Positions 1 to 6,033 of a stretch of 6,033 nt of DNA are shown one piece after another. Both the position numbers and the translations under genes were made by a program. Source of the DNA: Chloroflexia bacterium (GTDB lineage Bacteria > Chloroflexota > Chloroflexia > Thermobaculales > Thermobaculaceae). Numbering within the stretch: the first letter of the stretch is position 1; every line of letters starts with the position of its first letter. A model generated the notes under the pieces. The model was not told the origin of the DNA. It did no database searches and saw only the letters and a program-made list of their open reading frames with translations. The stretch is taken from the NCBI GenBank assembly GCA_013695265.1, contig JACDAU010000512.1:1-6033 (forward strand). The letters are read 5' to 3'.

Positions 1-2588
1 TCGGCAGCCTGGTTGGCCCGTGACTCCTGCCACGCCCCGGCGGCGGCGTTCGCGACGACCATCGCTCCGATCATGACGACGTCCGCGGGGGCACCCAGGA
101 TGAGCGAGAGGCCTGCGCCTGCGGCTAGGATGCCGGTAAGCGGCGATCGGAGTTGGTCGATGACCGCCGTCAACAACCGGTTGCGGCGTGGCACCGGAGC
201 GACGACTTGCCGCCGCTCCGCCGCTTGCTCGCTTGTAAGACCTGTCTCGGTGCTATCAAAGGCTTGCAGCACGGCGGCGGCGCTGTGCCGGCTCCAGCGC
301 TCCGGGTGCGGATCCGCTATCCCGGATGCCGCCGAGACCGGTCGCTCTCCACCGCGCAGCCGTGCCCATCCCGCCGCGAGGCCCCCGAATGTGGCAAGGT
401 ACACTGCGTAGCCGGTACGCTCGACACCCGGCCGACCGCGAAAGCCCCAGACTGCGCCGACTGCGTTAGCGACCGCCGAGAGGGCGACAGCGTCGCGGAC
501 CGCCGCTTCCCGGTAAGCACCTGCCTCCACGACGGCGGCGACCGCACCGAGGTCAGGAGCCAGTAGGTCGGCGCGGGCGGGCAGGTGGCCGCCGCCAGGC
601 GTGAGACCGATCGCCAAGTCGCAGGCGGCGAAGGCCGCCGCGGCCCCGGCGGTGTCGGAGACAACCGCGACGACCGTCCCCCTCGCTTGGCAGGCGCGAA
701 CGGTCTTTACAAGATCGTCGTGGTCGAGGAGCGGCACCTCCGCCCGCTGCGCCACTCCACGTGCAGCGACGGGATCACCGCCGGTGAGCAGACCGATCTC
801 TACCCGGTGGCGCCGACATATCCGGCCGAGCTCCGCGGCTCCCGGGGCAAGTCGCGGCCGCAAGGCGATGAGGCCGAGCGGGCGCGGCTCGCCCTCACGG
901 TGGAGTAGCAGCAGATAGTCCCCACGATGCTGGAGGCGCACCGCCGCCGGCAGTTGGTCCAAGTCCCCGATCGGGCCGAGCGTGTGGCCCATGCCTTCCA
1001 CGACGGCTGTGGCCGTCCTCCCATCGAACGCCCCATCGGTTGCCGGCACGCTGCTGGTGGCAGGGAAGACGCCATGCCACGGCGAGCCAGACGCTGCGGC
1101 AACCGCTACCGCCCGCGCGCGGATCTCGTCGATCTCGATCCCCTCGGCGAGTGGCACGACGCCTGCCAACTCGAATCCATCGGTCAGCACCCGCGGACCG
1201 TCGATGAGGAGGATGCCGGGAAGACGGACCGGCCGATCCGGCCGCGTGCCGACGACCGTCACCCCCGACCGCAGTACCCGCGCGGACGCGCCCGCGTTCG
1301 CCGCCCCCGCCCCAACCACGGCCGGGAGGGGGTTGACGAGGAGCAATGCGGCGAAGGCCCGCGCGGGTGAGCGGGCGAGGAGGGCCGTTGCCATCGCGTA
1401 GGCGAGCGAGAGGGGCTCCGTGGCTCTCAGGTAACGGTCGTGGACGGAGGGGGCTATCGAACTGGGACGGGCCTGCGAGGTAAACGGGTCACCGCTCCCT
1501 AGTTCCAGCACGAACGGGCCACCATAGAGTGGCGCACCGGCAGGGATCATACTCCCCCGAGTGACCGCCATGGGCAGACCATCGCGACCGACGGCGACGC
1601 CGATCCCTTCCCGGACTTTGGCCGTGAGTGGCGTCCGCTCACCCGCCTCGAGGTGGATGACCGCGCCCGGTTGCGCCGAGGAGTGGCGCTCCCACAAACT
1701 CTCATGGCGGCGCCACGCTGCTCTCCTTGCGCGAACTTCCGTGAATAGTCGAGCGGCCTGCAAGCCGCCGAGTGCCAGACCCATCGGGCTACCGGCGAGG
1801 GTGAGGCTCACCACGCCGGCCGCCCCGAGTCCGGCGTCAACCACGTCCGGTCCGAACATCCGGCGCAGTCCGTTCAGCGCCGCGGGAAAGCCTTGCAGAA
1901 GTCCGATTGTGCCAGCGACGACCACCGGCCCGGCGGCCCGGACCGGTGGGCCCTCGGCGCCGACCAAGCGTCGGACGGCGAGAAAGCCAAGTCCAAGTGC
2001 GGCGGCGACGGCGCGGGTCGCGTTCCGCACCAGTGGTTCCGAATCGAGTGGGTGGGTTGGTCGGTTTTCTCCCGGCAGCGCCGGGAGCTCAAGGTCCGCC
2101 ACGTCGCCGAGGAGATCGTCGAGGGTGGTCTCAGGCTCCGCGAATTCCACCAGCACCCGGCCAGTGAGCGGGCTTGCGGTCACCCGTTGCACACCGGGAC
2201 GGTGCTCGAGGCGCTCCACGATCCGGCGTGCCAGCACCGGATCGCGGTCCAAGCCCCGGACCGCGATCCGCGCGCGCGTCGTCTCCTCGTATCGTTCCTG
2301 GAGCGCCGGCGGCAGGGCCGGTGCCCGATCATCCTCGCCCGGCTCCGTTACCACCTCTGACGCGCGGGCCGCACCAAGGATGGCGTGCTCGTCAGTCGCT
2401 ATCGGGTCAAAGTGGACCAAGACGTTGCCGGTGAGCGAGTTCCCCTGCACGCTCTGGACGCCCGGCACCTGGCGGAGGTGCACTTCGGCGTGGCGGAGCC
2501 CGTGGCCGGACCGTCCCGGCAGGTGCAGCCGCACCCGACCCGGCACGGCATGGACGAGACGGAGTTCCTCAGCGACAAGCGCGCCCAT
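1..2588 (-). CDS. Giant P-type cation ATPase with degenerate N-terminal ATPase module (CtpI/CtpH-like), 3' end off window
   Basis: The frame is open from an ATG at 2588 to the left edge: 862 codons and two bases with no stop, so the C-terminus is missing. An in-frame TAG lies about 12 codons upstream, and a GAGGGA ribosome site (2593-2598) sits 4 nt before the ATG. Residues about 8-60 (HAVPGRVRLHLPG, then PGVQSVQ and LTGNVLVHFDP) and about 95-155 (RPGVQRV, LTGRVLVEF) are two HMA-like domains without CxxC. Residues about 190-760 are a full but degenerate P-type ATPase: membrane helices, an actuator-like part (VGRDGLPMAV in place of TGES), a P-domain with LLIDGPRVLTDG (Asp463) in place of DKTGTLT, TGGDPVAARGVA, and SDTAGAAAAFAA (from Ser644) in place of GDGxNDxPAL. 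From about 764 a second ATPase begins: a cation-ATPase N-terminal domain (WSRHSAAAVLQAF, GLTSEQAAERR), two helices M1 and M2, and WQESRANQAA, equivalent to the QEYRAEKA stretch that leads into the actuator domain. Mycobacterial CtpI and CtpH have this architecture. The transported ion cannot be read from the visible part. Confidence 0.93.
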   Translation of the reverse strand, partial: MGALVAEELRLVHAVPGRVRLHLPGRSGHGLRHAEVHLRQVPGVQSVQGNSLTGNVLVHFDPIATDEHAILGAARASEVVTEPGEDDRAPALPPALQERYEETTRARIAVRGLDRDPVLARRIVERLEHRPGVQRVTASPLTGRVLVEFAEPETTLDDLLGDVADLELPALPGENRPTHPLDSEPLVRNATRAVAAALGLGFLAVRRLVGAEGPPVRAAGPVVVAGTIGLLQGFPAALNGLRRMFGPDVVDAGLGAAGVVSLTLAGSPMGLALGGLQAARLFTEVRARRAAWRRHESLWERHSSAQPGAVIHLEAGERTPLTAKVREGIGVAVGRDGLPMAVTRGSMIPAGAPLYGGPFVLELGSGDPFTSQARPSSIAPSVHDRYLRATEPLSLAYAMATALLARSPARAFAALLLVNPLPAVVGAGAANAGASARVLRSGVTVVGTRPDRPVRLPGILLIDGPRVLTDGFELAGVVPLAEGIEIDEIRARAVAVAAASGSPWHGVFPATSSVPATDGAFDGRTATAVVEGMGHTLGPIGDLDQLPAAVRLQHRGDYLLLLHREGEPRPLGLIALRPRLAPGAAELGRICRRHRVEIGLLTGGDPVAARGVAQRAEVPLLDHDDLVKTVRACQARGTVVAVVSDTAGAAAAFAACDLAIGLTPGGGHLPARADLLAPDLGAVAAVVEAGAYREAAVRDAVALSAVANAVGAVWGFRGRPGVERTGYAVYLATFGGLAAGWARLRGGERPVSAASGIADPHPERWSRHSAAAVLQAFDSTETGLTSEQAAERRQVVAPVPRRNRLLTAVIDQLRSPLTGILAAGAGLSLILGAPADVVMIGAMVVANAAAGAWQESRANQAA

Positions 2589-2592
2589 CGGG

Positions 2593-2598
2593 TCCCTC
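2593..2598 (-). promoter_or_regulatory. Ribosome binding site of the ATPase gene
   Basis: GAGGGA on the minus strand ends 4 nt before the ATG at 2588. It lies in a 113-bp gap after the 67-aa gene that is clearly richer in A+T (around 2611-2635, including AATATAGATT) than its surroundings. An internal promoter or operator is possible here, but I see no convincing -35 box. Confidence 0.5.
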
Positions 2599-2701
2599 AA
2601 CTCTTTTCTCCAGTGCAGAATCTATATTTGTCACACCCTTGAATCGGGTTGGTGACACCGTAAGGCGGCCGGAAAGTCGGAGTCCACACATCCCGTCCGG
2701 C

Positions 2702-2905
2702 CTATGGCTTGTCCCGGCGACCGAGGCTTTGGGCTTCCGCCCACATGTCCTCGGCCTCCTCACGCGCCAACGCAGCCATTTTACGGATGCGCAAACCAAC
2801 GAGGATCGTCGCGTGACCGAGGCGCCGCCCCATGCGGTCCGCAAGTTCTTCGGCCCGCTCCGTCGCCGGACGGTCTCGACGCTCGTCTTCGACACCGGGA
2901 ATCAC
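2702..2905 (-). CDS. 67-aa helical protein, possible partner of the P-type ATPase
   Basis: The gene starts with GTG at 2905, whose last two bases are the first two of the upstream gene's TGA (a GTGA overlap). AAGGGGG (2912-2918), inside the upstream gene, serves as ribosome site 6 nt before it. The product is charged and helical with no signal peptide: an acidic/basic N-terminus (GVEDERRDRPATERAEELADRMG), a short less polar stretch (HATILVGLRIRKMAALA), then an amphipathic REEAEDMWAEAQ helix. The pattern GLR-x-RK-x-AA, then helical AEDxWAEA, resembles what I recall of the C-terminal half of the DUF1490 and DUF5132 proteins that sit beside mycobacterial and other actinobacterial P-type ATPases; this is a resemblance, not a proven family. 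It is followed 113 bp later by the ATPase gene, so it is probably co-transcribed with it. A competing frame over 2569-2895 has arginine/serine-rich shadow composition and runs into the ATPase start. Confidence 0.75.
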   Translation of the reverse strand: MIPGVEDERRDRPATERAEELADRMGRRLGHATILVGLRIRKMAALAREEAEDMWAEAQSLGRRDKP

Positions 2906-3171
2906 GCCTCACCCCCTTGCTCCTGGGTGCGCGCCGGCGTGGGCGTGTTCGAGGCGTCCGTCGGCGCGGGCGCCACAGAAGTGGTTGCGTCCTGAGCACC
3001 GCGCGCAGTGGCTCGACCGAAGGAGGCAATCGCGTCGCCTGCCATCAGCGCACCCGCCAACCCATAGACGACGCCGCGTCGCAGCAGGCGACGGGCTCGT
3101 GGTGTGAGGGCGATTGCGGTAGCTGCGACCGCGACCGCAACCTCGGACTCTAGATACTCCTCGATGGCCAT
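2902..3171 (-). CDS. 89-aa small membrane-associated protein at the head of the ATPase operon
   Basis: I chose the ATG at 3171 (MAIEEYLESEV) over the upstream ATG at 3189, because a strong GGAGGT (3177-3182) stands 5 nt before it. The product has an acidic N-terminus, a short hydrophobic segment (residues about 11-22, VAVAVAATAIAL), a basic loop (TPRARRLLRRG), a second weakly hydrophobic segment (about 33-50, VVYGLAGALMAGDAIASF), and a disordered Thr/Pro/Ala/Gln-rich tail of about 30 residues ending EQGGEA. It has no cysteine and no cleavable signal that I can see. Gene order (small membrane protein, small helical protein, P-type ATPase) recalls the PacL-like DUF1490 proteins encoded beside CtpC, CtpG and CtpV in mycobacteria. 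PacL proteins carry an acidic metal-binding tail, which is not evident here. A role in stabilising the ATPase or clustering it in the membrane is inferred from context only. Confidence 0.78.
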   Translation of the reverse strand: MAIEEYLESEVAVAVAATAIALTPRARRLLRRGVVYGLAGALMAGDAIASFGRATARGAQDATTSVAPAPTDASNTPTPARTQEQGGEA

Positions 3172-3176
3172 TCCGC

Positions 3177-3182
3177 ACCTCC
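3177..3182 (-). promoter_or_regulatory. Strong Shine-Dalgarno site of the 89-aa gene
   Basis: GGAGGT on the minus strand with 5-nt spacing to the ATG at 3171. It decides the start: the earlier in-frame ATG at 3189 would lie upstream of this site and has no comparable one of its own. Confidence 0.8.
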
Positions 3183-3207
3183 AATGCAAACGGATCGTTA
3201 ACAGCGG

Positions 3208-3213
3208 ATTATA
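3208..3213 (-). promoter_or_regulatory. -10 box (TATAAT) of the ATPase operon promoter
   Basis: A perfect TATAAT stands on the minus strand in G+C-rich DNA, 36 nt upstream of the ATG at 3171. That would give a leader of roughly 30 nt. Seventeen bases upstream there is no good TTGACA (the hexamer is GCGACC), so the promoter may depend on an activator or use another sigma factor. A CT-rich stretch lies in the spacer. Confidence 0.5.
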
Positions 3214-3537
3214 GACCGCCGAAGAAAAGAGGTCGCTTAGAGGGCCGTAAGGCCGTCTGCATCGTCCCGCCCTACTTGCAGTACTTCACCGCCTGAACCC
3301 GATACCATCCGGTGATACTTAGTGCTCCTGCGAGAGCATCACATCGGTCCCGATCGCCAAGTCAACGATCTCGACGGCGATGGTCAGGTCACCGGAGGAT
3401 CGCCGATGACGCGGACGGCGGCAGCGAGTGACGGACCGATGAGGTGCGTGGCGTCACCCACCCCAATCGAGAGCGGTCACCTGTATCGTGACCCCACGGG
3501 CAGCATTTGCACATGAAACGTGGGTCCTCGCATTCGA
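3214..3537. other. Region of about 320 bp without a confident gene
   Basis: Apart from the weak 50-codon candidate and the short cupredoxin echo listed separately, I find no ORF with convincing composition. On the minus strand the frame encoding TIAVEIVDLA soon stops, and another frame ends with the unexplained stretch ITGWYRVQAVKYCK. Short, protein-like pieces in different frames suggest decayed coding sequence. GGCCTTACGGCC near 3242-3253 is a small dyad with no T-run, so it is not called a terminator. Confidence 0.5.
3356..3385 (-). repeat. 30-bp echo of the cupredoxin module (second copy at 4315-4344)
   Basis: These 30 bases match 4315-4344 at 26 positions. On the minus strand they encode TIAVEIVDLA against TVTVEIVDFA, the first strand of the cupredoxin domain at the end of the propeller gene. 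The similarity stops on both sides, and the local frame ends about ten codons later. It may be a relic of a duplicated cupredoxin domain or a chance match. Confidence 0.4.
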
Positions 3538-3541
3538 TCAT
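3389..3541 (-). CDS. Candidate 50-aa cysteine-containing ORF overlapping the cupredoxin stop
   Basis: The ATG at 3541 overlaps the TGA of the cupredoxin gene (ATGA), an arrangement typical of translational coupling, and GAGGA at the end of that gene lies just before it. The first 22 residues contain four cysteines and a histidine (MIECEDPRFMCKCCPWGHDTG), which could bind metal. The second half is Arg/Ser/Pro-rich and looks like translated non-coding DNA. I do not recognise it. It is more likely chance than gene. Confidence 0.2.
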   Translation of the reverse strand: MIECEDPRFMCKCCPWGHDTGDRSRLGWVTPRTSSVRHSLPPSASSAILR

Positions 3542-3984
3542 TCCTCAACAGAGAGCGATCCAATCATGCCCCCGGCCTCATGCGGGATGCAGAAATAGGT
3601 GTACTCTCCCGGGATATCGAAGCTTCGGCTCCAGGATTCACCCTTGCGAATGAGACCAGAGTCCCACGGCTTTGCTTCGTCTGGAAACACTGCATGCTCT
3701 CGCCGTTGTGCCGATGCTGGGTCGCAGGTCGAGGTGTGTACCATGGCCCCCGCATTCCGCCAGGTCACGGTCTGTCCGACGCGGATCGTGAGGTGGGCGG
3801 GTGCAAACTGCATCTGATCGTTCATCTCGATCACCCGGTTACCATCATCTGATACGCGCGCTTTACCGTCTCCACAAGCTTGCAGCAATGGCAGAACACC
3901 TAAGCTCGCCATCGTGATTCCAGCGCCGCAGACCAGACGGCGACGTGTCGTCTGGGGAGAAACGCGCTCCTCAAAGGTGGCCAT
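3538..3984 (-). CDS. Exported cupredoxin lipoprotein (plastocyanin/azurin-like type 1 copper protein)
   Basis: A 148-aa blue copper protein, expected to carry single electrons outside the cytoplasm. The start is the ATG at 3984 with AAGGGA (3991-3996) 6 nt upstream; an earlier in-frame ATG at 4080 adds a basic, non-signal stretch. The N-terminus has a twin-arginine-like TTRRRLV, a hydrophobic core and a lipobox ending LLQAC, so Cys37 is the likely lipidated residue. The mature part is one cupredoxin domain: IEMNDQMQFAPAHLTIRVGQTVTWRN, then VHTSTCDP (His83), and FCIPHEAGGM with Cys132, His135 and Met140. These are the four type 1 copper ligands with plastocyanin-like spacing. A loop with HAVFPDEAKPWDSG lies between the first and second ligand groups. 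It stands about 110 bp downstream of the propeller gene's second stop in the same orientation, so the two may be co-transcribed and exchange electrons. The natural redox partner is unknown. Confidence 0.92.
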   Translation of the reverse strand: MATFEERVSPQTTRRRLVCGAGITMASLGVLPLLQACGDGKARVSDDGNRVIEMNDQMQFAPAHLTIRVGQTVTWRNAGAMVHTSTCDPASAQRREHAVFPDEAKPWDSGLIRKGESWSRSFDIPGEYTYFCIPHEAGGMIGSLSVEE

Positions 3985-4094
3985 ACCAGATCCCTTACCC
4001 CTCGTACAAGAACCGCCAGTTTTCAGCTTCTTTGATGCGATCCCACCCCATGACCTTCGGTGCATCTTCGACAGCGTCACATCGGATCGGGTCG

Positions 4095-4265
4095 CTACGT
4101 GACGACCAAAACCGCCAGCATCGTGCTCTCATGGAGCGTGCAGACATGAGGATAGGTGCCTGGATCCGTGAAGGTGTGCGTCGCGCTTTTGTCAGTGGTC
4201 AGGGCGCCCGTATCGAAGCTGCCGTCCTCTGCCGTGGCCGTGTGCCGCTGCCCACCGACGTTCGT
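4095..4265 (-). pseudogene. In-frame cupredoxin remainder cut off by an amber codon
   Basis: The frame of the propeller gene continues without interruption for 56 codons past the TAG at 4266-4268 and ends at a second TAG (4095-4097). The stretch begins TNVGGQRHTATAEDG and ends PGTYPHVCTLHESTM followed by LAVLVVT. Together with residues 544-569 before the stop it forms one complete cupredoxin domain. If read through, His578, Cys612, His615 and Met619 would be the copper ligands, counting from the start at 5975. The stop falls exactly where cupredoxins have Trp in VTWTN, and TGG to TAG is one base change. The stretch has no usable start codon of its own, since its only ATG is eight codons from the end. 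It is translated only if the stop is suppressed or is a sequence error. Confidence 0.85.
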
Positions 4266-5975
4266 CTAGGTGACCGTGGCTCCCCCAGCGACCTCCAGCT
4301 CGGCTGGCTCAAACGCAAAGTCGACGATCTCGACGGTGACGGTCGTCTTGCTGACGCTCGCGGCCGGGGTGCCTTCGTCGTCATCGCTTAAACCGTTCCC
4401 GCTGTCCGAGGGCGTGATCCGCCAAACGGCTCCCGTCCGGGGCGGGAATTCGTAGGGCACCTGTCCTTGCTCGATGCGAGCCTGATTGACCCGTGCTACA
4501 CCGTAGTCAACGATGTACATCGCCCCATCGGGTCCAAACTTTACGTCGAATGGCCGCTCAATCCCCTCGCCCAATGCATCTTGCTCAGAGGCGGGGCCGG
4601 GTTGAGCGTTGAAGACGAACGGTTCCACCTGCCCGGTTCCTGGATCGATGCGTACCACCCGGTAGCCCGGGCGCTCATCCTGAAAAGGGTTGGTTTCCGG
4701 GGAAAGGTCGCCCCACTCCGCCACGAAGAGCTGCCCCGCCAACTCGCCCCACGATTCGGGTGCTATGTCGAGCTTGGTCGGAGACGACTGGTACTCATGC
4801 AGACCGAGGACGAGCGACGGGTCCGGCGGCTCGAGCCCGCTCGCCTCGTGGTCGATCAAGAAGCCGAGCCCCTTGTCCTGCAGCTCGCCGCCGACGTACA
4901 CCGGCGCCTGCAGGGCATCGGGCACGTCGAATTTGGGGTCAGTCAAGGGCTCCAGTGCCGCCGAGAAGTCGGGCCAGCCATACCAGGCACCCTCCTCGAT
5001 CCGGTACGTGGCCTCCGCCTCATCCTTGACCGGCCGTGAGCCGCGCACGTCGTAGCTGTTTGCCGACGCGAACAACTCCCCGTCCTTGTTCCAGGCGAAT
5101 CCGATGACGTGGCGGAACCCCCAGGCGTACATTTCCAGCGTTCCCTCAGGGTCGTCCGGGTCGAAGGCGAGGATTGAGCTTCCGCACGGATCGGTGGCCT
5201 CGATCACCTGGCCGGGCGTTGTCTCGGTTCCGAAGGGCACGAAGGCGCCGGTTAGCACCGTGTCGTCCGGGTCCTCAGTCCGGAAGTCGGGCGTCTCAAA
5301 GTTCTGGCCCGTAAGCACAATGTCCCGGCAGACCGTGGCGCGGAGGTTGGGGCTCCGCTCGACGAAGGGGGCGTTGTCGACGCCGACGACCGCCGAGTTG
5401 GCCGCGCCGCCCGAAGCGACATACATCCGTCCGTCCGGGCCAAGCCGGATCTCGTCGAGGCTGTGCTCAGACTGGGCGTCGATGACGCCGCTGAACACCT
5501 GAGTGACCTCGCCATCGGGGGTCACCCGGGAGACAGCTCCCGTCCGATCCTGGGCGTCGCGGTGCGTAATGTAGAACGTCCCGTTGTGCCAGGTGGTCCC
5601 GACTACCGAGTCCCCAATCCCCTTGGCGGTGAGGTCGACAACCTCGGTCACCTGACCGTTTTCGATGCGCAGGATGCGAGCCGGCGGCGGCTCCTCGAGA
5701 AACTGGCCGCCTGCCTCCACCACGTGCAGCCGATCCTCGTTGTCCCAAACGACCGATGTTGGGTAGGTGAGGCCGTCGGCCACTCGCTCGATCTCGAACC
5801 CCTCTGGTAGCTCGACCAACGGGAATTCGTCCCGCTGCGCTGCCACCCGCTGAGAAGGGCGGTTTGCGGCGATACCGCCCCGTGGTAGCAGGAGCGGTGC
5901 AGCGGGACCAGCGACAACACCGCCGATCGCGCCGAGCTGGAGGATGGCGCGCCGGTTGATGTGGGGAAAGTTCAT
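4266..5975 (-). CDS. Exported beta-propeller protein (glucose/sorbosone dehydrogenase, ScyD/ScyE-like), truncated in its C-terminal cupredoxin domain
   Basis: A 569-aa product from the ATG at 5975, with GGAG 9 nt upstream. An in-frame ATG at 6023 would add 16 residues before the signal and is less likely; the frame is open to the right edge. The N-terminus MNFPHINRRAILQLGAIGG is a Tat-type signal (twin arginine plus hydrophobic core). Residues about 50-540 form a propeller with repeated blades: LPEGFEIERVADGLTYPTSV, DEIRLGPDGRMYVASGG, GFRHVIGFAWNKDGELF, LFVAEWGDLSP and RPFDVKFGPDGAMYIVDYG. Such repeats are typical of PQQ-type sugar dehydrogenases and of ScyD/ScyE-type proteins; enzymatic activity and substrate are not proven. 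Two cysteines (in VCRDIVL and DPCGSS) could form a disulfide. After a short linker, a cupredoxin domain starts (TVTVEIVDFAFEPAELEVAGG) but the frame meets TAG after GATVT. A propeller fused to a blue copper domain would pass electrons within one chain, so the truncation would uncouple it, possibly leaving the neighbouring cupredoxin to take over. Confidence 0.88.
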   Translation of the reverse strand: MNFPHINRRAILQLGAIGGVVAGPAAPLLLPRGGIAANRPSQRVAAQRDEFPLVELPEGFEIERVADGLTYPTSVVWDNEDRLHVVEAGGQFLEEPPPARILRIENGQVTEVVDLTAKGIGDSVVGTTWHNGTFYITHRDAQDRTGAVSRVTPDGEVTQVFSGVIDAQSEHSLDEIRLGPDGRMYVASGGAANSAVVGVDNAPFVERSPNLRATVCRDIVLTGQNFETPDFRTEDPDDTVLTGAFVPFGTETTPGQVIEATDPCGSSILAFDPDDPEGTLEMYAWGFRHVIGFAWNKDGELFASANSYDVRGSRPVKDEAEATYRIEEGAWYGWPDFSAALEPLTDPKFDVPDALQAPVYVGGELQDKGLGFLIDHEASGLEPPDPSLVLGLHEYQSSPTKLDIAPESWGELAGQLFVAEWGDLSPETNPFQDERPGYRVVRIDPGTGQVEPFVFNAQPGPASEQDALGEGIERPFDVKFGPDGAMYIVDYGVARVNQARIEQGQVPYEFPPRTGAVWRITPSDSGNGLSDDDEGTPAASVSKTTVTVEIVDFAFEPAELEVAGGATVT

Positions 5976-6033
5976 GCTGGTGTGCTCCACTGTTTCTATG
6001 GTTGGCGTGGCCCCATTGGCCATGCGCCCGAGC

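Noticed and set aside
1561..2655. A 364-codon plus-strand ORF
   Set aside because: It is antisense to the ATPase and its translation is Arg/Ser/Pro/Thr-rich with no fold signature, while the minus frame shows clear HMA and ATPase features. It is a high-G+C shadow.
2569..2895. A 108-codon minus-strand ORF spanning the gap before the ATPase
   Set aside because: Its composition is poor and it overlaps both the 67-aa gene and the ATPase start in another frame. The 67-aa frame has a better ribosome site and a coupled start.
3241..3256. GGCCTTACGGCC dyad as a terminator
   Set aside because: The stem is only about four base pairs and no T-run follows on either strand.
3520..3852. A 110-codon plus-strand ORF
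   Set aside because: It is antisense to the cupredoxin, whose copper ligands and signal are unmistakable.
3985..4080. Longer cupredoxin start at 4080
   Set aside because: The added 32 residues are basic and unlike a signal, whereas the ATG at 3984 has a good ribosome site and leads straight into the export signal.
4467..5039. A 190-codon plus-strand ORF
   Set aside because: It mirrors the propeller gene on the opposite strand and lacks a recognisable domain or ribosome site.
1..6033. CRISPR arrays, tRNA or rRNA genes, insertion sequences
   Set aside because: I saw no regular spaced repeats, cloverleaf-like segments, rRNA-like stretches, transposase motifs or terminal inverted repeats.

Overview
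This is a G+C-rich window in which every gene I can support reads on the minus strand. The sequence alone does not fix the organism. The high G+C, the Tat-type and lipoprotein export signals, the cupredoxins and the mycobacterial CtpI/CtpH-like giant P-type ATPase suggest a Chloroflexota (Thermomicrobia-like) or actinobacterial genome; this is an inference.

Layout in transcription order, from right to left. (1) 5975-4266: an exported beta-propeller protein of the glucose/sorbosone dehydrogenase or ScyD/ScyE type. It ends at an amber codon just inside a C-terminal cupredoxin domain. The rest of that domain, with all four expected copper ligands, continues in the same frame to a second stop at 4095-4097. 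(2) 3984-3538: an intact exported cupredoxin lipoprotein. (3) 3537-3214: a region without a confident gene. It holds a possible 50-residue ORF with an ATGA overlap to the cupredoxin gene and a 30-bp echo of the cupredoxin module. (4) A TATAAT box at 3213-3208 starts a probable three-gene operon: an 89-aa small membrane protein (3171-2902), a 67-aa helical protein coupled to it by a GTGA overlap (2905-2702), and a very large P-type ATPase (2588 to beyond the left edge).

The ATPase is the most striking object. Its 862 visible residues hold two cysteine-free HMA-like domains, then a whole degenerate P-type ATPase module in which the TGES, DKTGT and GDGxND motifs are ruined. After that comes the start of a second, apparently normal P-type ATPase (N-terminal regulatory domain, M1, M2, QESRA). 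The two small proteins upstream resemble in outline the DUF1490/DUF5132 (PacL-like) partners of mycobacterial metal ATPases, so the operon may be an ion-export unit with its own membrane scaffold. The right half is a periplasmic or outer-surface redox pair, a propeller plus a blue copper protein. A copper link between the two halves is possible but not shown.
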